Shown one piece after another: positions 1 through 6,828 of a stretch of 10,073 nucleotides of DNA. The position numbers and the translations under genes are program-made. Numbering within the stretch: the stretch's first letter is position 1; each line of letters starts with the position of its first letter. Location of the stretch: the NCBI GenBank assembly GCA_030834835.1, contig JAUQXD010000584.1:1-10073 (forward strand). Direction: 5' to 3'. The notes below the pieces were generated by a model. That model searched no databases. It saw only the letters and a list, made by a program, of their open reading frames with translations, and was not told the origin of the DNA. The stretch is from Thermoflexales bacterium (GTDB lineage Bacteria > Chloroflexota > Anaerolineae > Fen-1058).

Positions 1-1
1 G

Positions 2-2563
2 GCCACAGCGGTTTCACTTGTGGACGTGCTACCCACGTTTACCACATACATCAGTGGTTCGGCGCAGGCGTGGCCAGGGCCGTTGCCGCAGGTGCAAAAT
101 GGTACGCTCACCTGGAACGGGGACATTGGCTTTGACCGCGCCGTGGAAATTACCTTCAGTGCCCTGCTCAGCAGCAGCTTCACTTCCGGGCAGATCGTCA
201 ACTCGGCCGTCGTCAGTCAGGCATCGCTCCACGCGCCCCTGACCCTGACCGCGGTCACCACCGTGACGGATGTTCCCCTCTTGACCATCGCCAAAACCAG
301 CCTGCCCGGCTTGCCCGGCCCCGACAAGCCCATCATCTACACGCTCGCGGTGGCGAATCATGGTCAGTCGGTAGTGGCCCTGCCCATCACCGTCACCGAT
401 CGCGTTCCATTGAGCACCACGCTGTTGGCGGTTGGCCCCGATGGTGTCACGGATGGTACGTTGATTACCTGGACGCGTGCCGTGTCGCTGGCGTTGGGCG
501 AAACCACCGCCTTCACCTTCAGCGTCAGGGCCGGTCATGTGCCAAGCGGAACCGTCATCTCCAACCCGACCTATCTAGTCAGCAATCCGTTGAGCGGCGT
601 GGCAGCCGGTAAACCGTGCACCGTGACCATCATCGATCCCATCCTGGCGCTGTCCAAAAGCATCTGGCCTGACCCGCCGGGTTCCAATCGGGAGATGACC
701 TACACCCTGACGCTGCTCAACTCCGGATCGCAGGCGACCAGCGTGATCATCACCGATCGCGTGCCTGCAGGCGTGGCCTACGTGCGCGGCGGCGTACTGG
801 CTTCCAATATCGTCTCGTGGTCAGTGCCTGATCTGGATACGGGCGAAGCGGCGGCGTTCACCTACACTGTCTACATCAGCGACGTGATGCAAGTCCCGAT
901 CGTGAATGCCGATTACCAGGCGTGCAGTGCCGAAGGAGTCTGCCAGATCGGTCGGCCGCTCACCGTCACCGTGGCCGGCCCTACCTTCAGCGCCAAAGTA
1001 ATGCTGGATCCGCTTGCCAAAAAACCGGGCGGCGGCGGCGGTCCGGTGACTCCTACTCTCGTCGTGCGAAATCTAGGCCCCGGTAATGCCATCAATGCCC
1101 GGATGACGCTCTACTTTGAAAATATCAGCGTTAGCGCCAATGATCTCTATGTCACACCTGCTGTCGGCACACCTCCGCCCTTCCCGTCAGGATCCATTTG
1201 CGGCGGCATCAGCAACTGTACTTCCTATGTGTGGATTGGCTCGCTAGCCGAAGGCAGTACGATCACGTTCACCACGGTCACTGGACAGAGCACCATCGGC
1301 GGCAGTGAAGGTAGTCCGTATACGGCGACGATCGTCATTACCGATGCTCTGGGAGGCGCCGCCACGCTGCCCGTAACGGCGACCACCGGCGGTCTTGTCA
1401 CCCACTTCTCTAATCTGCTCCCGACCAAGTCTGCACCACCCGTCATCGGGCGTGGCCAGTTGTTGACGTACACGCTCTCTGTCCTGAATAGCGCCCTGAC
1501 GACTGATCTGCCGTCTGTCCTAACAGACACCTTGCCATTGAGCACAAGCCTGATCAGCGTCAGCAACGGCGGCCTGACACAAACCATCAGCGGCACACTG
1601 CCACGGACGGTAATCTCGTGGACGCTGCCTGCGCTTGGCCCCGGCGAGGTGGTATTCCGCTCTTTCACCGTGCGGGTGGATAACAACCTGGTCAGTGGCA
1701 CGCAGATTGTCAACGACAATTACCGGGTCCAGTGGTATGAGGTCAATGCCAGTGCGTATTATTCCAAGACCGGCCTACCGGTCACAACCACCGTGCAGGA
1801 AGTGGGCCTGATCGATTCATACAAAGACGTGACGCCGACACTGGCTTTGCCGGGCACAGGCAAGGTGCTGACTTATGCCCTGCACATTGTCAATTCCAGC
1901 GCCATTTCATTAACGGGTGTGACCCTGTCCGACGTGTTGCCCTGGCGAATGAGCACTTACCAACGAAATGCTGTCGCGAGCGCCGGGACGATCGTCAGTG
2001 ACATTGTCACACTGCACTGGACCGGCGATGTGGGGGCGTTGTCATCTGAAGTAGTGACTTTCACTGTGCTAGTCGATCCCGACTATCATGGTCCTGTAAG
2101 CAACACCGCAACGATCAGCCATACCGATCTGCTAACGCCCGTAGTCGTCTACGCGGTCGCCTACATCACCGATCAACCAGTGCTGACCATCGGCAAAACG
2201 GCCGCGCCCGATCCAGTGAAAGCCGGCGGCGAGCTGGTCTACACTATTCAGCTCAATAATCCAGGCTGGCAGGCCAGCGGCTTAATCATCACCGATGCGC
2301 TGCCAACGAATGCCAGTTACGTGCCGGGCAGCGCCACTGCGAACGGTCAACTGGTGGGGAATCAAATGCGGTGGGAGTTTCCGGTGTTGAAACCGGGCGA
2401 AGGCGCCACGTTTGAATTCCGCGTCAAAGTCGGAAGTGGCAAAGACGTGATCAACCAGCACTACGCTGTCACCTCAGCCGAGGGCGTTAGTGCCACTGGC
2501 TTGTCGGTCGTGACGCGCATTTCCGAATTGAGAGTTTATCTGCCACTAATCCGCAAAAACTAA
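2..2563 (+). CDS. DUF11-repeat surface protein, C-terminal part (5'-truncated)
   Basis: The reading frame is open from base 2, so the true start lies left of the window; the GTG at 20 is an internal valine in repeat sequence. About 850 residues are visible and consist of tandem DUF11-type beta-sandwich modules. Counting from the GTG at 20, units lie at about 88-205, 208-318, 322-457, 458-590, 595-715 and 722-834, with part of another at the start. Recurrent motifs are K-x-x-x-P-x-P-G, YTLxxxN and ITDxxP. The unit at 322-457 is divergent and opens with a glycine run (KKPGGGGG). DUF11 arrays are known from exported, cell-wall or adhesion proteins; the signal peptide would be outside the window. 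The protein ends in LRVYLPLIRKN, a hydrophobic-aromatic tail that resembles the end of the Calx-beta protein at the other side of the window and may be a sorting or anchoring tag (inference). No enzymatic domain is visible. It is probably a structural or adhesive surface protein. Confidence 0.9.
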   Translation, partial: ATAVSLVDVLPTFTTYISGSAQAWPGPLPQVQNGTLTWNGDIGFDRAVEITFSALLSSSFTSGQIVNSAVVSQASLHAPLTLTAVTTVTDVPLLTIAKTSLPGLPGPDKPIIYTLAVANHGQSVVALPITVTDRVPLSTTLLAVGPDGVTDGTLITWTRAVSLALGETTAFTFSVRAGHVPSGTVISNPTYLVSNPLSGVAAGKPCTVTIIDPILALSKSIWPDPPGSNREMTYTLTLLNSGSQATSVIITDRVPAGVAYVRGGVLASNIVSWSVPDLDTGEAAAFTYTVYISDVMQVPIVNADYQACSAEGVCQIGRPLTVTVAGPTFSAKVMLDPLAKKPGGGGGPVTPTLVVRNLGPGNAINARMTLYFENISVSANDLYVTPAVGTPPPFPSGSICGGISNCTSYVWIGSLAEGSTITFTTVTGQSTIGGSEGSPYTATIVITDALGGAATLPVTATTGGLVTHFSNLLPTKSAPPVIGRGQLLTYTLSVLNSALTTDLPSVLTDTLPLSTSLISVSNGGLTQTISGTLPRTVISWTLPALGPGEVVFRSFTVRVDNNLVSGTQIVNDNYRVQWYEVNASAYYSKTGLPVTTTVQEVGLIDSYKDVTPTLALPGTGKVLTYALHIVNSSAISLTGVTLSDVLPWRMSTYQRNAVASAGTIVSDIVTLHWTGDVGALSSEVVTFTVLVDPDYHGPVSNTATISHTDLLTPVVVYAVAYITDQPVLTIGKTAAPDPVKAGGELVYTIQLNNPGWQASGLIITDALPTNASYVPGSATANGQLVGNQMRWEFPVLKPGEGATFEFRVKVGSGKDVINQHYAVTSAEGVSATGLSVVTRISELRVYLPLIRKN

Positions 2564-2647
2564 AGGGTTGATGTTTCCCCGATTCAGTAGAGAGGAAGTG
2601 AGGACATAGTCACGGCTTGCCCGGTTAACGAATCTGGCTCGATAATA

Positions 2648-2679
2648 AAACAGGGACACCCTCAACGGTGTCCCTGTTT
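2648..2679. terminator. Bidirectional hairpin terminator between convergent genes
   Basis: A perfect 13-bp stem (AAACAGGGACACC, 2648-2660, pairing with 2667-2679) closes a 6-nt loop (CTCAAC). The arms end in A and T runs, so either strand gives a hairpin followed by a short U stretch. It lies 85 bp after the stop of the DUF11 gene and 18 bp beyond the stop of the minus-strand DUF3830 gene, as expected for a shared terminator of convergent units. The rest of 2564-2696 shows no gene or other clear signal. Confidence 0.85.
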
Positions 2680-2696
2680 GCTTGATTGGGCTTAGT

Positions 2697-3110
2697 TCAC
2701 ATCATCTCGAACAGGATGTCCTGCGCGCCGTGCCAGAGCAGTAGCTGCCCCACCTCATGTAGTTGTTCGCGGCCTTCGACGATTGTCAAGAAATGATTGC
2801 CCGCCAGTTGACCGAGCTTGCTGGCGAAGTGCGTCGCGCCATACGGGAAGAGAATCTCCGTTTCACTGTAACCGCCCGGATAAAACAGGATTTCGCCGGG
2901 TGCGGGATAACTGGTGTGATGCTCAAAGCCCACGTCGAGTTTGAAGTCGCCCAGCGGAATCCAGCCTGCTTCGCCGCTCCAGCGCGCTTGAATCAACTTC
3001 TGATGGTAGGGCAGCAACTTGCAAAACTCCGCGCAGGTGCGAGGCGCGTTGGTCTCTTCCAGGCGGGCGATGAAGACGAGTGCCGCGATCGTGATGCGAA
3101 GGTTAGTCAT
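2697..3110 (-). CDS. DUF3830 family protein (cyclophilin-like fold)
   Basis: A 137-residue protein that I recognise as DUF3830, a small family predicted to adopt a cyclophilin-like beta-barrel. Visible family traits are the N-terminal strand (LRITIAALVFIARLEE), the APRTCAEFCKLLP helix, ARWSGEAGWIPLGDF at about 42-56, the HTSYPAPGEILFYPGG block at 65-80, the SETEILFPYG strand, and LAGNHFLTIVEGREQL near 102-117. Length is typical. The frame extends upstream to 3158, but the Met at 3110 is chosen because the family domain begins there and the longer start would reach 48 bases into degV. It starts 4 bases after the degV stop with no clear Shine-Dalgarno, so translation is probably coupled to degV. 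The biochemical function of the family is unknown to me; small-ligand binding is a guess from the fold. It is the last gene of the minus-strand unit, ending at the 2648-2679 terminator. Confidence 0.85.
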   Translation of the reverse strand: MTNLRITIAALVFIARLEETNAPRTCAEFCKLLPYHQKLIQARWSGEAGWIPLGDFKLDVGFEHHTSYPAPGEILFYPGGYSETEILFPYGATHFASKLGQLAGNHFLTIVEGREQLHEVGQLLLWHGAQDILFEMM

Positions 3111-3114
3111 TGGC

Positions 3115-3984
3115 TTAAGGCACGTCGTCGAAGACGGCCAGCGGCGCGTAGGCCACACCCACCATCGTCGGGCCGGTATGCGCGGCCAGCGCGGGCGACA
3201 TGGAGTTGACGGGCAGCCACGTGCACTTAAACAACGGATCGATCAAGTTATGCAGCGTTTCGGCGGCGGCCGGGTTGAGGGCGTGCAACACCTGGACGCG
3301 CAAGGCGCTGCCGCGCGCGTGCTGTTTCATCATGATCTCCACCAACCCGCGCAGCGCTTGATCGAGGGTGCGCGCCACGCCCAATTGCGCGTACGTGCCG
3401 CCAACTTTCTCCACGCCGATCAAGGGCTTGATCTTCAAAAGCGAGGCGACCAGTCCTTTCATGTGGCTGATGCGTCCGCCGTGGATCAGGTACTTCAGAT
3501 CGCTCAACGTGTAGATGCTTTCGCTGGCCGCGCCGATGCGGTCGATCAGCGCCAGAATTTTATCGAGCGGCCAACCCGCTTTCAGGGCGCGCGCCGCCGC
3601 CGCCACTTGCCAGCCCAGCACCGCACACAACGTCTTGGTGTCCACGATGGTCACATTCGCTTCCGGCGTCATCTGCGCGCCGGCCTGTGCGGCGTTCAAC
3701 GTGCCGCTGAGGCCCGACGACATATGAATCGACAGGATGTCGGGATCGGTCGCGGCCAACCGCTTATACATCTCCGCAAACTCGCCCGACGACGGCTGCG
3801 ACGTGATGGGGAAACTGGCCGTCTTCATCAGCAGACGCTGCAACTCTTCGGGCTGGATGTCTGCGCCGCTGTGATAGGTCTTGCCATCCAGCGTGATGGT
3901 GTGGCGCACGAGGTGGATGTCGATTTCGGGCAGCTGATCGGGGGGCAGGACCATGTCCATGCCAGTGTCGCTGACAATCTGCAT
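3115..3984 (-). CDS. degV: DegV family fatty-acid-binding protein (FakB-like)
   Basis: A 289-residue protein with the DegV fold. The family binds a fatty acid and, where a FakA kinase exists, presents it for phosphorylation and entry into phospholipid synthesis. Supporting motifs are the N-terminal IVSDTGMDM (residues 3-11), TSQPSSGEF (61-69, the TSQPS loop near the lipid carboxylate), SIHMSSGLSGTLNAA (85-99), IVDTKTL (113-119), GGRISHMKGLVASLLKIKPLI (169-189, typical of the family), and a C-terminal GPTMVGVAY (271-279). Start choice: the frame reaches 4038, but the DegV N-terminal strand begins at the Met at 3984, which is preceded by GGAGA 6 bases upstream (3991-3996 on the plus strand). 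A consensus-like promoter lies at 4044-4073. It is followed by the DUF3830 gene after 4 bases, and probably shares its mRNA. No fakA-like kinase is in the window, so the lipid role is from family knowledge only. Confidence 0.93.
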   Translation of the reverse strand: MQIVSDTGMDMVLPPDQLPEIDIHLVRHTITLDGKTYHSGADIQPEELQRLLMKTASFPITSQPSSGEFAEMYKRLAATDPDILSIHMSSGLSGTLNAAQAGAQMTPEANVTIVDTKTLCAVLGWQVAAAARALKAGWPLDKILALIDRIGAASESIYTLSDLKYLIHGGRISHMKGLVASLLKIKPLIGVEKVGGTYAQLGVARTLDQALRGLVEIMMKQHARGSALRVQVLHALNPAAAETLHNLIDPLFKCTWLPVNSMSPALAAHTGPTMVGVAYAPLAVFDDVP

Positions 3985-4043
3985 GTGAATTCTCCGTTCG
4001 CTACTTGAGCCTGATGGATGGCGGCGATGATCCTGCATGAACC

Positions 4044-4073
4044 AGTATAGACCTAAACGCCGCTCAGCGTCAA
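4044..4073 (-). promoter_or_regulatory. Sigma-70 type promoter for degV-DUF3830
   Basis: Read on the minus strand, TTGACG (4068-4073) and TATACT (4044-4049) are separated by 18 bases, close to the TTGACA/TATAAT consensus. The predicted transcript start near 4037 would leave a leader of about 53 nt before degV, with its GGAGA ribosome site. The -35 box lies inside the in-frame C-terminal codons of the DUF2877 remnant. No mapping data; the call is by eye. Confidence 0.6.
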
Positions 4074-4082
4074 CGCCAGGCC

Positions 4083-4092
4083 GATGAGCGCA
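4083..4092. repeat. Target site duplication, left copy (GATGAGCGCA)
   Basis: The ten bases GATGAGCGCA directly abut the left inverted repeat of the IS and recur exactly at 5341-5350 next to the right one. The uninterrupted site is seen at 7295-7304 in the intact DUF2877 gene, where the ten bases occur once. This independently supports the exact IS boundaries. Confidence 0.93.
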
Positions 4093-4160
4093 TAGGGTGA
4101 ACGCATCTAAATTCTGGACAGGTTAGGGGGCCAGGACGTATCATGGTGGGCAATCAAGCT

Positions 4161-4167
4161 GGGAGGA
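4161..4167 (+). promoter_or_regulatory. Ribosome binding site of the transposase
   Basis: GGGAGGA lies 6 bases before the ATG at 4174. It is a strong Shine-Dalgarno and fixes that start over any upstream alternative. Confidence 0.8.
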
Positions 4168-4173
4168 ACTGCC

Positions 4174-5325
4174 ATGGACACGCCGGTCTTGCCGACACTG
4201 GAGCAGCACTTTAGCGATTTGACTGACCCGCGAGTTGAGCGGACGAAACTGCATCAGTTGGTGGATATTCTGGTCATTGCCATCTGCGCCGTCATTGCTG
4301 GGGCGGATAACTGGGAAGATGTCGAGGCGTTTGGCGTTGCCAAACGAGAGTGGTTCCAGACCTTCTTGACGTTGCCCAATGGGATTCCCTCGCATGATAC
4401 GTTCACACGGGTCTTTGCGCGCTTGGACCCGGAACAATTTCAGACCTGCTTTCTGCGGTGGATCAGCGCGGTCAGCCAGCGGATTGGCGGCCAGGTGATT
4501 GCGCTTGATGGCAAAGTCCTGCGGCGGTCGCACGATCGCGGGATTGGTCAGGCCGCCATCGATATGGTCAGCGCGTGGGCGACGGCGAATCGGCTGGTGT
4601 TGGGTCAAGTGAAAGTCGCGGAGAAATCGAACGAAATCACCGCCATTCCACGCCTGCTGGAAGCCCTCGAAATCAGCGGCTGTATTGTCACGATTGACGC
4701 GATGGGTTGCCAGACCGACATTGCCCAGACCATTGTCGATCACGACGCCGATTATGTGTTGGCCCTGAAAGACAATCAAGGCCAACTGTCCGAAGATGTC
4801 CAATTGCTGTTCGATGATCTGGAAGAGAGTCAGTACCGCGCCTATGCGTTCGACTATACCAAAACCGTGGACAAAGGGCATGGGCGCCTGGAGATTCGCG
4901 AGTGCTGGACCATCTCCGATCCCGAGATTTTGAGCCACCTGCGCGGCTTTGAACGCTGGCCGCACTTGCAGACCGTGTCGCGCATTCGGGCCCAGCGCCA
5001 AATCGGAGATGAGACGAGTTGCGAAGACCGCTATCATCTCGCCACGATCACGGGCGCATCGCGCGTCCTCGGCGCGGTGCGCGCGCATTGGGGCATCGAA
5101 AATGAACTGCATTGGACGCTGGATATCGCCTTTGACGAAGACCGCTGTCGCGTCCGCAAGGACCACGGCCCGGAGAATCTGGCGCTGCTGCGCCATCTCG
5201 CGTTGAACTTGCTCAAGCACGAAAAGACCGGCAAGCGGAGTATCAAAGGCAAGCGGCTCCTTGCGGGCTGGAAGAATGACTACCTGCTCAAAGTCTTGGC
5301 CGGGCTGGCGCAGTTGGGCAATTAA
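4174..5325 (+). CDS. ISAs1 family transposase
   Basis: A 383-residue DDE transposase, about the usual length for ISAs1. The N-terminal associated domain includes HFSDLTDPRVERTKLHQLVDIL (12-33), AVIAGADNWEDVEAFG (39-54) and LPNGIPSHDTFTRVFARLDP (67-86), all characteristic. The catalytic domain follows: VIALDGKVLRRS with D112, VTIDAMGCQTDIAQ with D175, then YVLALKDNQG, and RAHWGIENELHW with E309 as the probable third acid. The enzyme would excise and reinsert the element via its 16-bp terminal repeats. Start is fixed by GGGAGGA 6 bases upstream. No frameshift or internal stop is present. A long open frame on the opposite strand (4141-5220) is a shadow of this gene. Its only partners are the terminal repeats; flanking genes belong to the host. 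Confidence 0.96.
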   Translation: MDTPVLPTLEQHFSDLTDPRVERTKLHQLVDILVIAICAVIAGADNWEDVEAFGVAKREWFQTFLTLPNGIPSHDTFTRVFARLDPEQFQTCFLRWISAVSQRIGGQVIALDGKVLRRSHDRGIGQAAIDMVSAWATANRLVLGQVKVAEKSNEITAIPRLLEALEISGCIVTIDAMGCQTDIAQTIVDHDADYVLALKDNQGQLSEDVQLLFDDLEESQYRAYAFDYTKTVDKGHGRLEIRECWTISDPEILSHLRGFERWPHLQTVSRIRAQRQIGDETSCEDRYHLATITGASRVLGAVRAHWGIENELHWTLDIAFDEDRCRVRKDHGPENLALLRHLALNLLKHEKTGKRSIKGKRLLAGWKNDYLLKVLAGLAQLGN

Positions 5326-5340
5326 GATGCGTTCACCCTA

Positions 5341-5350
5341 GATGAGCGCA
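5341..5350. repeat. Target site duplication, right copy (GATGAGCGCA)
   Basis: Exact second copy of the ten bases at 4083-4092, immediately after the right inverted repeat. It then continues into the rest of the DUF2877 remnant sequence at 5351-5375. Confidence 0.93.
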
Positions 5351-5375
5351 TCAAGCCCCGATGAATTGCCCCAAC
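5351..5375. repeat. Direct repeat copy 1 (larger part), left edge of sigma/DGPF cassette
   Basis: Together with 4081-4092 this makes a 37-base sequence identical to 7293-7329 and in the same orientation. Identity ends sharply at 5375/5376. Between here and the sigma start at 5432 there are 56 bases without a gene. A weak -10-like TACGAT (5419-5424) lies 7 bases before the sigma ATG. Confidence 0.85.
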
Positions 5376-5431
5376 GAACCAACCGGGCGCGACAGCGGCG
5401 CAATCTCTGGTGAGCTGGTACGATATACGTT

Positions 5432-6685
5432 ATGGATGAACACACCATCGAGCAGGCGCATGAGCAGATAGAGGTCGTCTATCGCGCTGAATCGCGCCGC
5501 GTGCTCGCTACCTTGATCCGCCTGCTGGGCAATTTTGATCTGGCGGAGGATGCCCTGCATGAGGCTTTCAAAATCGCGCTGGAGCAATGGCCGCGTGACG
5601 GCATCCCTGCCAATCCGCGGGCCTGGCTGGTTTCGACAGGCCGCTTCAAGGCTATTGACTCTTTGCGTCGTCATGCCCGCGTCGACACCTCATTTGAAGA
5701 AGTCGCCGAACAACTCGATCGGGATACACGGTACGCCGTCGGGCAGACTGACGCGGACATCGAAGACGATCGGCTGCGGCTGATTTTCACTTGCTGCCAT
5801 CCGGCCTTACCGGCGGAAGCCCGCGTGGCCTTGACGCTGCGCGAAGTGTGCGGGCTTACGACCGAGGCGATTGCGCACGCTTTCCTCAGCACGCCAACCA
5901 CGTTAGCCCAGCGTATCGTGCGCGCCAAGGCCAGGCTTCGGGACGGACACATTCCTTACGAAGTGCCCGAACGAAACGAACTCCCCGAACGGCTGGCGAC
6001 TGTACTTCAGGTGATCTATCTGGTGTTCAACGAAGGCTACTCGGCCACGTCGGGCGAGTGGCTGACGCGCCCCGATCTGTCAGGTGAGGCCATCCGTTTG
6101 GGGCGTTTGCTGGTTGAACTGCTGCCGGAGCCGGAAGTGATTGGTCTGCTCGCCTTGATGCTGTTGCACGAATCACGGCGTCCGGCGCGGACTTCACTCG
6201 CCGGTGACGTAGTCCTCCTCGAAGATCAAGATCGCTCACTCTGGAACCGGGAGCAGATTACCGAAGGGGTAGCCCTGTTGCGGGCCGCACTGCTGTCACG
6301 CCGTCTGGATCAATATACGCTGCAAGCCGCCATTGCCGCCGTACACGCCGCCGCACCGAGTTTTGCCGCCACCGATTGGACCCAGATCGTTAGCTTATAC
6401 GATCGATTGCTGCAAGTGACCCCCTCATCGGTGGTTGAGATCAACCGCGCCGTCGCCATCGCGATGCGTGACGGTCCGGCCGCCGGCCTGACGTTGATCG
6501 ACACGATCCTGGCGCGCGGCGATCTGAGCGACTACTATTGGGCACACTCGGCGCGAGCGGATCTTTGCCGACAGCTGGGCCGAACGGCGGAAGCCCGCGC
6601 CGCCTATTTGAAGGCGCTCGCGCTCGTACAATCGGGACCGGAGCGGCGGTTCCTCGAGCGGCGCATGGCTGCCTTGTCGGCTTAA
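5432..6685 (+). CDS. ECF42-group RNA polymerase sigma factor with C-terminal TPR-like extension
   Basis: A 417-residue sigma factor. The N-terminal part holds sigma-70 region 2 (about 15-85), with LLGNFDLAEDALHEAF (31-46) and PRAWLVSTGRFKAIDSLRR (62-80). Region 4 lies at about 112-170, with LIFTCCHPALPAEARVALTLRE (117-138) and the recognition helix TPTTLAQRIVRAKARLR (154-170). Next comes the family linker around IPYEVPERNELPERLATVLQVIYLVFNEGYS (174-204, DUF6596 type), then an alpha-helical TPR-like extension to the end, including RAAYLKALAL. This architecture defines ECF42, whose members work with DGPF proteins and depend on the extension rather than on an anti-sigma factor. The DGPF partner lies downstream at 6829 behind an ECF42-like promoter. 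No anti-sigma gene is visible. No Shine-Dalgarno precedes the ATG; with TACGAT at 5419-5424 as -10, the mRNA could be leaderless (inference). The inducing signal is unknown. Confidence 0.93.
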   Translation: MDEHTIEQAHEQIEVVYRAESRRVLATLIRLLGNFDLAEDALHEAFKIALEQWPRDGIPANPRAWLVSTGRFKAIDSLRRHARVDTSFEEVAEQLDRDTRYAVGQTDADIEDDRLRLIFTCCHPALPAEARVALTLREVCGLTTEAIAHAFLSTPTTLAQRIVRAKARLRDGHIPYEVPERNELPERLATVLQVIYLVFNEGYSATSGEWLTRPDLSGEAIRLGRLLVELLPEPEVIGLLALMLLHESRRPARTSLAGDVVLLEDQDRSLWNREQITEGVALLRAALLSRRLDQYTLQAAIAAVHAAAPSFAATDWTQIVSLYDRLLQVTPSSVVEINRAVAIAMRDGPAAGLTLIDTILARGDLSDYYWAHSARADLCRQLGRTAEARAAYLKALALVQSGPERRFLERRMAALSA

Positions 6686-6697
6686 CCCGGCCCGCGC

Positions 6698-6716
6698 ACG
6701 AGTTTTCGAAACTCGT
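6698..6716. promoter_or_regulatory. Short inverted repeat after the sigma gene
   Basis: ACGAGTTT (6698-6705) and AAACTCGT (6709-6716) form an 8-bp palindrome around TCG, starting 12 bases after the sigma stop and ending 9 bases before the -35 box of the DGPF promoter. No T run follows on the plus strand, so it is either a weak terminator or a protein-binding site. The choice is open. Confidence 0.4.
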
Positions 6717-6725
6717 CGGCCCGAT

Positions 6726-6752
6726 TGTCGATTTTGGCCCCCCGCCAACGAC
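6726..6752 (+). promoter_or_regulatory. ECF42-type promoter for the DGPF gene
   Basis: TGTCGA (6726-6731), a 17-base spacer and CGAC (6749-6752) match the bipartite ECF42 target motif reported for the group (TGTCGA at -35, CGA or CGT followed by C at -10). It lies in the gap between the sigma gene and the DGPF gene and would start RNA near 6760, about 70 bases before the DGPF ATG. It suggests that the sigma factor upstream drives its own partner gene. Motif match is by eye. Confidence 0.65.
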
Positions 6753-6828
6753 TATCTCATGAAGCACCAATCCACGGAGTCAAGCATAATCAAGGGATGC
6801 CTGACTACCTACCATAAGGAGACTGGCA

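Larger units (their letters stand above)
4093..5340. mobile_element. Complete ISAs1-family insertion sequence, 1248 bp
   Basis: The element begins TAGGGTGAACGCATCT (4093-4108) and ends with its exact inverted complement (5325-5340), giving 16-bp perfect terminal repeats. It is flanked by a 10-bp direct duplication, within the range usual for ISAs1-type elements, and holds one transposase gene covering nearly its whole length. All three catalytic acidic residues appear present and the frame is intact, so it is probably recent and may still be active. The short left leader (4109-4173) contains only the transposase ribosome site. The last base of the transposase stop codon is also the first base of the right terminal repeat. 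It sits in non-essential leftover DNA between degV and the sigma gene. Confidence 0.95.
4053..5375 (-). pseudogene. DUF2877 gene 3'-end remnant, split by the IS
   Basis: With the IS and one target duplication removed, the minus strand reads WGNSSGLDALIGLALTLSGV followed by TAG (stop at 4053-4055). The intact DUF2877 protein encoded at 7271-8173 ends WGNSSGLDALIGMALAAA. The two genes are identical over 37 bases (4081-4092 plus 5351-5375 against 7293-7329), then diverge but stay homologous in the last codons. To the right of 5375 the similarity stops abruptly, so only about 20 codons of a C-terminus survive. The remnant's stop lies 68 bp from the degV start, which suggests that a DUF2877 gene once sat directly upstream of degV. 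This is best read as a leftover 3' end produced by insertion of the neighbouring sigma/DGPF cassette, or by duplication and deletion. Confidence 0.75.

Noticed and set aside
29..538. 169-codon minus-strand open frame opposite the DUF11 gene
   Set aside because: Low-complexity Gly/Arg/Gln-rich shadow of the DUF11 repeats.
3111..3158. Upstream extension of the DUF3830 gene to 3158
   Set aside because: The added residues are a shifted-frame reading of the degV end, and the family domain starts at the Met at 3110.
3019..4008. 329-codon plus-strand open frame across degV
   Set aside because: Its Arg/His/Gln-rich translation has no family features and it is antisense to clear DegV motifs.
3985..4038. 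Upstream extension of degV to the Met at 4038
   Set aside because: The extra 18 residues (Arg/Ser-rich) precede the conserved DegV N-terminal strand, and the Met at 3984 has a good GGAGA ribosome site.
4141..5220. 359-codon open frame on the minus strand across the transposase
   Set aside because: It lies antisense to a well-supported ISAs1 transposase in GC-rich sequence, shows no recognisable domain, and is a codon-bias shadow.
4093..5340. IS as the carrier of the sigma/DGPF genes (composite transposon)
   Set aside because: Only one IS copy is present, and its duplication closes immediately around the element itself, so the sigma cassette was not moved by it.
5351..5674. 107-codon minus-strand open frame opposite the sigma gene start
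   Set aside because: Antisense to conserved sigma region 2. Its frame differs from that of the DUF2877 remnant and no family traits are seen.
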